The notes beneath the pieces were generated by a model, which saw nothing but the letters and a program-made list of their open reading frames with translations, was not told the origin of the DNA and ran no database searches. From positions 1-21,958 of IMG/VR virus record IMGVR_UViG_3300012920_000318: a stretch of DNA of 21,958 bases; one strand, 5' to 3'. Position 1 is the stretch's first letter. Every line of letters starts with the position of its first letter. This DNA comes from a virus. The position numbers and the translations under genes were made by a program. Below are positions 1-9,000 of the stretch, one piece after another.

Positions 1-51
1 AAACACGCCGTTCTTTGCATTAAACAAAAATGTTTTCTTTTCCATTGCCAT
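1..51 (-). CDS. 5' end of an unidentified gene, cut by the left window edge
   Basis: An ATG at 51-49 opens a frame with no stop to base 1, giving 17 residues that begin MAMEKKTFLFNAKNGVF. It follows the oxygenase stop by a single base (TAA-T-ATG). An AAAGG Shine-Dalgarno-like sequence lies at 61-65, nine bases upstream, so this start is well placed. A second ATG two codons later (45-43) could also serve. The short fragment gives no family assignment. Its position at the end of the fibre and oxygenase cluster suggests another late or structural gene, but that is inference from context only. Confidence 0.6.
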   Translation of the reverse strand, partial: MAMEKKTFLFNAKNGVF

Positions 52-52
52 A

Positions 53-556
53 TTATGCTACCTTTCTCACGTTTTCGTCAATACCTTGCATGATGCAAAG
101 ACTGTATTTTGGATTTTCATCTTCACCTATTTCTGTAACAGCATGCGGTGTACCTAGTTTCATGTTGAACATTGCGCCTGGTTTTTCTTGAACCATGTGT
201 GCATTGTCTTGTTCATCCCAATATTTAAAATGTGGTTTATCACTTGATAGGAACACTAATTTGAACATCCAATAACCACCATTGCTATCTTTGTGTCTTG
301 GTATGTGATCACCTGCTTCATATTTGTTAATACAATAGTTCAGTCTGTCGGTCCATTTAATTGGAATAGTTTTAAAAATTGCTTCCCGCAGTTCTTGTGG
401 CATAAAGTCTTGATGTATCTGTTTCAGTCTAGCATTGCCATAATCAGTTCTAAATGATTGTCCACCGTCACGTACACGAAATTTATCTTCGTGTTTTTTT
501 ACAAGTGTCATCACTTCATCTACATTAGACATATAATTTTCTATTAGGTTATACAT
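53..556 (-). CDS. 2-oxoglutarate/Fe(II)-dependent oxygenase
   Basis: This 167-residue protein belongs to the 2OG-Fe(II) dioxygenase superfamily, which couples decarboxylation of 2-oxoglutarate to oxidation of a substrate at a non-haem iron. The iron facial triad is visible: HKD gives His88 and Asp90, and GTPHAV gives His138. Lys150 with Ser152 (KYS) sits where the family usually has Arg-x-Ser to hold 2-oxoglutarate, so this is a conservative change. The frame is open 8 codons further upstream. I chose the ATG at 556 because it overlaps the fibre stop as TAATG and has AGGAG at 561-565, four bases away, which implies translational coupling. Such oxygenases are common in marine T4-like phages. 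The substrate is unknown; neighbouring virion proteins, DNA or host proteins are all possible. No signal peptide or membrane segment is seen. Confidence 0.88.
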   Translation of the reverse strand: MYNLIENYMSNVDEVMTLVKKHEDKFRVRDGGQSFRTDYGNARLKQIHQDFMPQELREAIFKTIPIKWTDRLNYCINKYEAGDHIPRHKDSNGGYWMFKLVFLSSDKPHFKYWDEQDNAHMVQEKPGAMFNMKLGTPHAVTEIGEDENPKYSLCIMQGIDENVRKVA

Positions 557-2391
557 TATGCTCCTGACACATACTCCCACGCAGTGCCTCCTGAATTCAC
601 TCTATAAATTAAATCATTATCTCTGGTTGGATTTTGCACTGAAGGTGTAACACCTGTTAATACTGTTACTGAACTTCCAATTGATACGCTGACAGCAGTA
701 GTTGATGTTGCTATGGTATTTGCGTTCTGTGTGACACCAGCGATGTAAGCCTTGGTTAGTGGTCTCAAGTTTGCCACAGGAGCCAATGTTGTGAGTAAGT
801 TTGCTACTGTACCTGCTCCTGTACCTGTTTTTGTTAAACCTGTTATATCTAAACTGAAATATAAATCTGCTTGTCTATCAACATATTGTTTAACTGCTTT
901 TTCTGTAACCAATAATGAATTTGACGCAGAACTAAACACACCATTTGCATCACCTCCTAATGAACCATCTGTTGATACACCTGTTACTGTGATGCTTGAA
1001 TCTGCAAAACCAATATTCGTTGCTTCAATTGTACCTATAGTTGCAGTGCCAGGTATGGATACTGTGCCAGTGCCTGAACCTGCTAACACTAGATCATCGT
1101 TTGATTTTGCCGCTCTAATTTCATTATCGTCAAACAGTATAGCATCATCTACTATAACATTTCCTGTACCAGCCGCTTTAATTTGTAAATTATCATTTGA
1201 ATTATTTGCTCTTATTTCATTTTCAATAATTGAAACACTTCCTATAGTGAGAGTGTCACCTTCAAAGTTTCCAACAATAGTTGCTTTACTTGAATCAGTT
1301 ACTGATGTTGCCGTAGCCGCCGAAGTTGTCAGCATAGCCTGAAATTTATCAAGTCCTTCGTTCCAGTAAAATACTGCGGCATTGCCTGCTGAACCACGTT
1401 GTATATAGATGCCTGCATCAACATCTCCGCCTGATGAACTTCTATTAAGTTCTAACAATGGATCTTCTATTGTCATGTTTGTTGTTTCAACGGATGTAGT
1501 TGTGCCTTTAACTTGTAAATTACCGTTGACGATAACATCTGCAGTTGCACCATCAATGGTCATTGCAGTTGTATCTGATCCACCATCATTAATATTAAAC
1601 TTAATATCGCCATCGGAAGTTGAATTTTTAATTGTAACATCTGAACCTGATACTGAAATGTTAAAGTCTGAATCTATCCCAACTGTAAATCCTGTATCAT
1701 TTAGCACACCTAGTGTGCCTGATGTTGTATCGTTTGCGTCTGATCTTAAAAAGGATGCACTATCAATATTGTCTAATGTGTCGGCGTTTGTTGCTGTGCC
1801 ATGTATTTTGTATCCAGTTGCTAAATTAATACCCAACCCAAATGATGCTGAACCAAATCCTGTTGGAGTTGTATTTGCTGTGAAAGCCGTGGTAGTAGCA
1901 ATAGCAAATCTTGTTCCTTTGTTGTAAATGCTGGCTACCTTTTGAGTTGAAGCAACATTGTCTGTAATTGAATCCTGTAAAAATCCTGCTTTGCCATCTA
2001 CCGTAGAAAATATTGGGCCAATTAAATCGAAAGCCGCACCATCATACATGTAAAGTTGATCATTAGTAGTATCGTTCCATAACATGCCAGTTGATAAACC
2101 TGTGGAAGGTTCAGATGAAGAACTTTCTACTCCAACATTTACCCAAGCAGTGCCAGTGTATACTTTGAGTCTGTCGTTGGTTTTATCCCACCAAAGTTCA
2201 CCTTCAATTGGTGCACTTGGTGCCGTTGCTGAACTTGAGTTTTCAAGTAACTTTACAAGGTTTTCGTTGAATGCTTCTCCGTAGGATTGATAGTTTCTAC
2301 CTATCAATGAAACTGACGTAGTCGTATCTAAAACACCGTCATTAACGGTTGCTACTATTGATCCATCTGTTTTGTTTATTGTGTATGCCAT
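556..2391 (-). CDS. Tail fibre protein, marine T4-like phage type
   Basis: This 611-residue protein has the layout of marine T4-like phage tail fibres. An N-terminal attachment region (MAYTINKTDG..., with NYQSYGEAFNENLVKLLE at about 33-50) is followed by two copies of a short motif, GELWWDKTND and GMLWNDTTND (about 64-87 and 102-125). A long Gly/Ser/Thr/Asp-rich shaft follows, with two EIRA..SND..GTG units at about 390-447. The C-terminal part holds LVTEKAVKQYVD near residue 495 and a final region ending in EYVSGA. It has few Cys residues and low complexity, as expected for a trimeric beta-structured fibre. The likely role is receptor recognition or attachment of a distal adhesin, at the tail tip. 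AAGGAG lies 16 bases before the ATG, which is far for a ribosome site, and an ATAAATA box lies between the two. The stop overlaps the start of the oxygenase. Confidence 0.85.
   Translation of the reverse strand: MAYTINKTDGSIVATVNDGVLDTTTSVSLIGRNYQSYGEAFNENLVKLLENSSSATAPSAPIEGELWWDKTNDRLKVYTGTAWVNVGVESSSSEPSTGLSTGMLWNDTTNDQLYMYDGAAFDLIGPIFSTVDGKAGFLQDSITDNVASTQKVASIYNKGTRFAIATTTAFTANTTPTGFGSASFGLGINLATGYKIHGTATNADTLDNIDSASFLRSDANDTTSGTLGVLNDTGFTVGIDSDFNISVSGSDVTIKNSTSDGDIKFNINDGGSDTTAMTIDGATADVIVNGNLQVKGTTTSVETTNMTIEDPLLELNRSSSGGDVDAGIYIQRGSAGNAAVFYWNEGLDKFQAMLTTSAATATSVTDSSKATIVGNFEGDTLTIGSVSIIENEIRANNSNDNLQIKAAGTGNVIVDDAILFDDNEIRAAKSNDDLVLAGSGTGTVSIPGTATIGTIEATNIGFADSSITVTGVSTDGSLGGDANGVFSSASNSLLVTEKAVKQYVDRQADLYFSLDITGLTKTGTGAGTVANLLTTLAPVANLRPLTKAYIAGVTQNANTIATSTTAVSVSIGSSVTVLTGVTPSVQNPTRDNDLIYRVNSGGTAWEYVSGA
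1050..1224 (-). repeat. Two tandem EIRA-type shaft repeats in the tail fibre
   Basis: Residues about 390-447 contain NEIRANNSNDNLQIKAAGTG and then NEIRAAKSNDDLVLAGSGTG. These are two copies of roughly 29 residues with the shared pattern EIRA..SND.L......GTG.V. Repeats of this kind are known from fibre shafts of marine T4-like phages. They probably form successive beta-turns of the trimeric stalk. Confidence 0.75.
2015..2206 (-). repeat. Two G-LW-D-TND repeats near the fibre N-terminus
   Basis: GELWWDKTNDRLKVYTGTAW (about residues 64-83) and GMLWNDTTNDQLYMYDGAAF (about 102-121) share the pattern G.LW.D.TND.L..Y.G.A. They lie about 38 residues apart. The motif is frequent in phage fibre proteins and probably forms a small beta-hairpin unit near the attachment end. 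Confidence 0.7.
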
Positions 2392-2398
2392 TGTAGTC

Positions 2399-2406
2399 TA
2401 TTTATC
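2399..2406 (-). promoter_or_regulatory. T4-type late promoter box, GATAAATA, before the tail fibre
   Basis: Reading on the minus strand, GATAAATA sits in the 20-base gap between the 213-residue gene and the fibre gene. It differs by one base from the T4 late -10 consensus TATAAATA. The box ends only 7 bases before the fibre ATG. With T4 spacing, transcription would start almost at the ATG, giving a leaderless message, while the AAGGAG at 2408-2413 would lie outside that transcript. The assignment rests on sequence similarity and position. Confidence 0.5.
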
Positions 2407-2411
2407 GCTCC

Positions 2412-3053
2412 TTAACTTTCCACGAAGTTGGTTAAAGACTGCACTCTCACTGTGTAGTCAATTTGTATTAATCTGTTTAATGATTTCTGCACTGGATGAA
2501 ACACCACGTGGGTCAATAATTTGCCCTGTCCTGCACCTGATCCTGAATATGAATACAATGCTAATTCATCAAATACAAATGAATCTGTAAATGTTGTAGT
2601 GTTATCAAATGCTGACTGTCCTGCAGGTTCACCATAATCTAATAAGCAAGTACACACAATATCTGAATACACATTGCCAGAAGTGTGTCTTACTTCTATT
2701 TTGTTACGGGTAGCGTCTGTGTTAGCCGCTGAAAGATCGTTCATTGTTTTAAAATATGTTTCATTATATAGGGCCGCATTAGATCCTGAATTATTTGGCG
2801 TCAAATACGTTATTACCCCAGTTGCGTCAACTGATGTGCCACCATTCCCAAAATGCATTTCTTCAATATAACCATCGGATCTATTTGCTATAGACTTTGC
2901 AAGTGCTTCTGAAAAGTTTTCGTAATGTATTGCATTACGTTTATCAACATAAACTTCATTTGATTCAGGGTCAAATATTTTGATATGACCTTCAATCAAT
3001 ACGCCTGATTGTTCATCAACTGGTTTTTGCTTTTGTTCTGTGTTGTCTGTCAT
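2412..3053 (-). CDS. Conserved virion structural protein of marine T4-like phages
   Basis: This is a soluble 213-residue protein. I recognise the pattern from marine T4-like phage tail modules, where it is annotated only as a virion structural protein. Landmarks are an N-terminal beta-strand region (GHIKIFDPESNEVYVDKRNA at about 22-41), a helix-like NFSEALAKSIANRS, the segment FGNGGTSVDATGVITYL, then CLLDYGEPAGQSAFDN and the end block VVFHPVQKSLNRLIQIDYTV. There is no signal peptide or membrane span. It lies between the giant protein and the tail fibre, so a baseplate-periphery or fibre-attachment role is plausible but inferred. No good Shine-Dalgarno precedes the ATG (only GGA about 13 bases upstream), and a late-promoter-like box lies 18 bases before it. 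It could be a distant counterpart of a T4 wedge protein such as gp8 or gp10, but I cannot show that. Confidence 0.75.
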   Translation of the reverse strand: MTDNTEQKQKPVDEQSGVLIEGHIKIFDPESNEVYVDKRNAIHYENFSEALAKSIANRSDGYIEEMHFGNGGTSVDATGVITYLTPNNSGSNAALYNETYFKTMNDLSAANTDATRNKIEVRHTSGNVYSDIVCTCLLDYGEPAGQSAFDNTTTFTDSFVFDELALYSYSGSGAGQGKLLTHVVFHPVQKSLNRLIQIDYTVRVQSLTNFVES

Positions 3054-3071
3054 TTTGTTAATATGTCCATA

Positions 3072-3079
3072 TATTTATT
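3072..3079 (-). promoter_or_regulatory. T4-type late promoter box, AATAAATA, before the 213-residue virion gene
   Basis: AATAAATA on the minus strand overlaps the stop codon of the giant gene (TAA at 3080-3078) and ends 18 bases before the ATG at 3053. It matches the T4 late consensus TATAAATA at seven of eight positions. The spacing allows a leader of about a dozen bases. The identical 8-mer stands before gp6, which supports a real shared element. Confidence 0.55.
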
Positions 3080-6000
3080 AAGGTAGTTTTGTAGGACTAT
3101 TAAGCAAAAATGTTGCTTCTGGTCCTGTTGCTCCTTGAATCCCTTTTCCGTCACCTGCAGTGCTTGTTCCTTGGTTTACCCACACACGGCCAGTCTTACG
3201 CACTATCTCAACTTTACGTCCACTTGCTGGTGCAGTACTAAATGTAATTGTAGCATTTTCACCATCAAAAGTAAAGCCTGATGTTATTTTTGTGCCACCT
3301 ACAAATACTGTAACGTCTGCGCCATCTGAACGTGGAACAAATGCAGTTGAATCAGAATCAAACAGTGCAAATGCTGTAGTTAACCCATCTGCTATATGTG
3401 AACAGATTGTAGTTGTATCTGAATAACCTGGCACTGTTTGTGATGTGCCTGCATCTACAACTTCAGTCCCAATTGGATGATTGTTTAGTGCTCCAGTACC
3501 TAGGGTGCCTCTCATTAATTGTCCTAGACTATTTTCTCCTAAATCACGTGTAAAATAAGTGATTCTTTCTTTGTTTATAAACACAACACCTGGCAGGTTG
3601 TTGTCTGGATCTGGTGCAGGTAATATACTTGCATCATTCACAAACATTTCACTATCAGTAATTTTCAATGCTTTTGCTAATTTAGTATTGCTTGAATCTG
3701 CTATTCGTTTGTAGTGTGTTCTGTTAATCATGTCTTTGAAAACTCTGTATCCTATTGCCTCTGTGGTCTTGGTTGTATCAATTGATGTTACAACAATAAT
3801 ATCTGAGTTACTATAAGATGTTCTTGGAATATGAATTTTATTATTTTTTATAATATAATCTGTGCCTGCAATCTGCATGTCACCATTGTATGTTACCCAC
3901 AAATAATCAGTGTTAGTTGGCGTTCTAGATAAAGTGTAAAATCCTCCCCTGTTTGAATCTACTTGTGCTACTGGAGTATCAAATCCTAATTTGTAAACAT
4001 AAACTGTGTTGCCTCCTGATGCACCTGTGGCTGTCAAGTTTACAGTAGTGCCACTTAGACTGACATCAAATGTTGCAAGTTGATTGTCTGACACATGTCC
4101 ATATTGTGTGTGATTAATATTTGCTGTTTTTCCTGCAACATGTATGGTAGCAAATTCAAAATCATTTATAGTAGAGTCATTTGCACTTTCTACCAACACT
4201 TGATAGTATGCACCATCAAATTCACTTGAAGTAAGATCAAATGTATCTAAAGTTACTGAAGACGTGTCTAATGTTTGTGAAGCAATAAACTCAATGCCCA
4301 CGTTGTTAGTAGTTGCAGTTGAACTGCCAAGTTTTGAAACAATTCCAAACACGCCTACACTTGTTGAAGTTGAATTAACAATTTTTAAACTTAACGTTGA
4401 AGAAGCATGAGTTACAGTAAATGTATTTCTGGATGCGGAACCATCGGCTCCTACGGCATTGTAAACATTTATTGTAGGAGTTGATCCATTAAATCCTATT
4501 GTAATTTGTGAAGACTCAACACTTGTTCCATCGCTCACAGCAACAAATATTTCTGCTCCTCTAAAAATACTTGTGTCTAATTCGAATATAGTTTGAGAAG
4601 TTGACCCATTTGAGGTGTATTGCTTTGTAAATGATTCTTGATTAGAACTTAATGGAGACTCTGCATTTGTGTCAGTGCTTAGAACTGCCATTCTGTGTGC
4701 TTTAATTTTTGTTACATTGTCGAGTGCTGTCGCTGTAAGGCTCACTGATCCTGATGTAATACTAGATGTATAAGAAACAAAATCGGTTGTGCCTGTTGCA
4801 TGAACAGTTCCGTAGTTGGTACTACTAACATTATTTCCATCCGTAGTAACTGTAACTTGATCAACTTGAATGTTATCGTTTATATCAGTAGCAACAACAA
4901 AATATTGTGCAGAATTAATTGTTTCAGCACTGAAAGTATCAATAACTGTGCCTGAACTAGTCACAGGATCTTTTGTAATTAAAGTTTGATAAGTTCCTAA
5001 TGATGCATCAACTAGATTCGAACCTTTGAATATTTCTGTTCTTATTCCTAGTAAGTCATGATTTGTAAATGACGTTACTCTTATCTCATCATTTTCTGAC
5101 CCAAAAGATGTCAAAGTCAAATTGCTTCCTTCAATGAGATAATCGTGTCCTATCTTGACTACAATAGCAATCCCATCACCTGGATTTGGTCTTGTGTTGA
5201 AAAATATTACTCCTGTACCAGTTACCGAGGCACTATCTGCTGTTACATTGTTTTGATCTGCAGTATCATCAGATTGATCTGCTGTAATACCTAAACTGTT
5301 AAAGAACCAATCAACACCAAATGTTTGTCTACTTCCATTCAAATAAACTTCTACATCTGAGCCACTTGGAGTAGTTGCTGTATTAATAGTAGTAGGAACG
5401 TTAAATGCAAATGTGCTTCCATCTCCTTGATAGTATGCTGTATCTGGTGGATTTAATCTTTCCCCATTTCTTTCCACAATCACTGTATTGTGCAATGGAC
5501 CAAACTCTGCAGGAGTTTGTGACAAAGCAAAAGTTTTTGTAGAACCATCTGCTTTAATTGTTTGTGTGTTAACTTGTGAATATGTTTGTTCTCCTGCATC
5601 ACCATCAAATATTGTAATTTGTATTGTTGATCCACTTGCAGGTGCAGAAGATAAAGTAACATCAGTACTTGCACTATCCGATCCTTCTGATAAAGTTGCT
5701 GTAGTCACCACACCATTCACAGTTACAAATGCAGTCTTACTTAAATTCACTGTGCTGTCAGCAAGTGCAAACGGAATAGGTAAATTAAATACCGCAGTGG
5801 TTCCATCTCCTGTAAAGTTTCTTTTAATAGATATTTTAGATCCGCTTATACTAAAACTTTGAATTGTAATCAATTGTCCACTTGCTGGTGCACTAGTAAA
5901 CACCACTGTGTTGTTTGCACCAATAGAATAATCTGTTGATGAATCATTTTTGATTCTACGTCTCAAATTACCATCTACCCAAACAAACACACCATCAACG

Positions 6001-9000
6001 TCAGATGGCGTTTGTCCTATAGCAAACGTTGTAGTTGAGCCATCTCCTATATGACTGTTGGTTCTCATGATAGGTGAACCTTGTGAAGGATTAGTAAACA
6101 CCTTCATGTCTAAAGTATCAAAAGTAGACCCAGGCATTACTTCTTCTGGTGCGTGAGATGAATATTCGTCAACAAATGCATTGCCTTCACTTACTACATC
6201 AGTTGGCCTTGTGCCAGCCAAACTATTTGTAAATCCAACACCGTCAACATATTTGTCTAGACCTAATTCATAGGATGGTGTTGCTATGCCATCTTCATCG
6301 ATTATCTGTCCATCATATGGCACTGCATCATATGGTGCTTTATCATACGTGGCTTCTGTATCAAACTGTGGACCTAAAACTTTGGTTCCAGGATATTCAA
6401 GTCCGCTCATTAATTGTCCATATAACACTGTGCTTGAATCTTGTACTCCAGGCATTCCTGCTGAAGTTGAATAGTATGCTTTGATGTAATCAACTGCACT
6501 CCATTCTTCTAAATAATCAGTGAGTGTTGGTGTAGTTGAACTATCAGATAATGTTACTGCATCTGTAAATTGTTTGCCTGATGTAAATTGTTGTAAAACT
6601 TTATAAATGTCATTGCCAAATCTAATATTGTTTCCTGTGTAAGTCGTTTCTGCTTTCCACTCTGATATTGTGTCATTAACAATAATATTGTTCCCAGATA
6701 CTCTGTTGAACTGAAGTGTTGTGTTTATTTGCCTAATTTTATCATTGTCAATAACTGGATATAATTTTGCGGCAATGCCAGTTGAATCTTCTCTGCCTCC
6801 ACCACTCAAAGTTAGAGTTGGTGTAGTAGTGTATCCAGAACCACCGTTCGTAACAATTATTTTATTAATAGCACCGTTTGAAACGTAAGCAGTTGCTTTT
6901 GCACCTGTGCCTCCACCGCCAGATATTGTAATGATTGGCGCTTCTGTATATCCGCTACCACCATCTGCTATTAATATCTTTAATAGGCTTAATTTGTAAT
7001 TGTCTTTATAAATTTTACTTGGGTTGAGTGTGTATCTTGTGTCAAATGCAGAGTTATTCACATCAGGGGTATCATACTGTTCTGTGCTTGTATTCCAATA
7101 TGAAGCATTGTCAAAGTCTGTAACATCTGATCCAAATGTATCTGATTTAGCATAATTTACTCTGTATTGTCTTACCTTTGTATGGAATGGTTTTACTTCA
7201 TCAATATATTGTAAAAGTGCTTCTTGTTGATCTGGTTTATAAGTTGGATCAGTTGATAAATTTTTTAAATCATTTTCAACTGTCAAGAAAGATGTTTTTA
7301 TTGCCCAATCAATGTAGAGTTGTTCAGCCAAAATTTGTTGCAAACAATAGAACCAAAGTTTATTGTATTCTTCTTCTAAATCATCTTGATATATGTCGTC
7401 AAATATTCCAGTTAAAATGTTTTGTAACTCAGTAATAGGCTGTTGATCATAGTTTAATTGATCAAATGTATCACTGTCATATCCTAAAGCATTGTCTTTG
7501 TATGAATAAGCACTTTCTTTTATTTGAATTGTGCCACTGCCTAGGCCTATTTCTTTGTATTTTGCTGTGTCTATTTTTTCAAGCAATCTAAAATTACCGT
7601 CAAATGATGCATTTACTTTAACAATTTCACCTACATCTACCTTTGAATCATTTGGCAAAACATCGTTCTCTGTGCTTAATTTAAAATTAATTAAAGTATC
7701 TTTACTGTATCCAGAGGCGTACCAATCTGCATACGTCCAATATTGCGTGGTATCAAATGTTTGCACAAATGTTCTTGTGAATGTATTGTTTGATTGATAA
7801 GTGTAAATTGCCCAATAGCCATTTGAATCAGAATCTGTTGCTACCAAAACTCTAGTTCCTGTATCTAGTGTTGGTGTGTTAAATTTATTAAGATAGTTTA
7901 GTTCAGTAATATCTGCAACCTTTATGTCATATTCATTTGATGCCGCAGTAGGTTGTTCGTCTTTAAGTAAAAAGTTTTTTAAATTTTTTGTTGATACAAT
8001 CTTTTGTTTGATCAATACATTGTTGATGTTTTCTATCACTGCTGTCAGTACTATGGTTCTGTTTTGTATCATGGACTGACCATCTTCTACTCCATATTTT
8101 TGTGTATTTGAAAAAGTAGTATTTGGTATGTTATTACCAAATTTGTCTCTACCCACTAGTGAATCAATAAGTTTTTGTTTCAATATTGTGTTAGGTTTAG
8201 ATTTTGTATCACCTTCTTTAACAATTAACCATTCATCGTGTTTTGGACTTGGATCATCAACTGTACTCCATTCAACGTGATGCACAATGTTGCCATTGTC
8301 TAATAATGGATCAACGTTCACATAAGACACTGCATTGTTTTTAATAAATGCATTGTAAACATAACCATTGCCTATTGGATCTTCAATAAGTTTTTGAACT
8401 GTTAGAGCATCTAAAGTTCTATTTGGTACGTTAGGTACATCTACTTTATCTCGGACCCAGTAATAATATCTAGTAACAAGAGATTGAGTTTCAGCATCTA
8501 TAAAAGTATTGGTTGAATAATACCTTGTGTTGATTGCAATGCCAGAGTAACCTTGTACTCCATTGGCTGAATTGTTATTGTAAGTGTCTGGAGCCACATC
8601 TGATTCTATCCATTCAAACACATCTACTGTCGCACCAGGAAAAAGTTTGCCCCAATTATTATTTCTATACTCTAATGTGCCTTGTTCATACCATGTATAG
8701 ATTAATTTTTTTGTGTTTAACCAAAGTTCACCAACATGCTCTCTCCCCCATGCTCTATTGTAATCTAAAGTAGGTGCCGCGGCAGTTTGTGCATTTATTG
8801 AATCAGCATCTGTTCCTTCTAAAACTAAATTGTTGTAACTTGCTGGATCATGATCCGATATAAATTTTAATTCACTACTTGCTGGTCCAGGCAATTTTCC
8901 TTTAATTGGATCTATCCAATCTATAAATCCAACTGTTTTATTAGAATTTACATTGAAGAAATAGTTTTGTTGAAGTGCATATGGATCTACAAGATCTTCT

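Noticed and set aside
557-580. Eight-codon N-terminal extension of the oxygenase
   Set aside because: The upstream ATG lies inside the fibre coding sequence. The start at 556 has a better Shine-Dalgarno and a typical stop-start overlap.
752-1927. Two long plus-strand open frames opposite the tail fibre (752-1342 and 1409-1927)
   Set aside because: They are antisense to a clearly recognisable fibre gene. Their products are Val/Ser/Pro-rich, as expected from reversing Thr/Gly/Asn-rich repeats, and show no family motif.
3056-3077. AT-rich inverted repeat after the giant gene as an intrinsic terminator
   Set aside because: The arms are short, A/T only for the most part and imperfect, with no following U-tract. 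It overlaps the late-type promoter box and is better explained by that.
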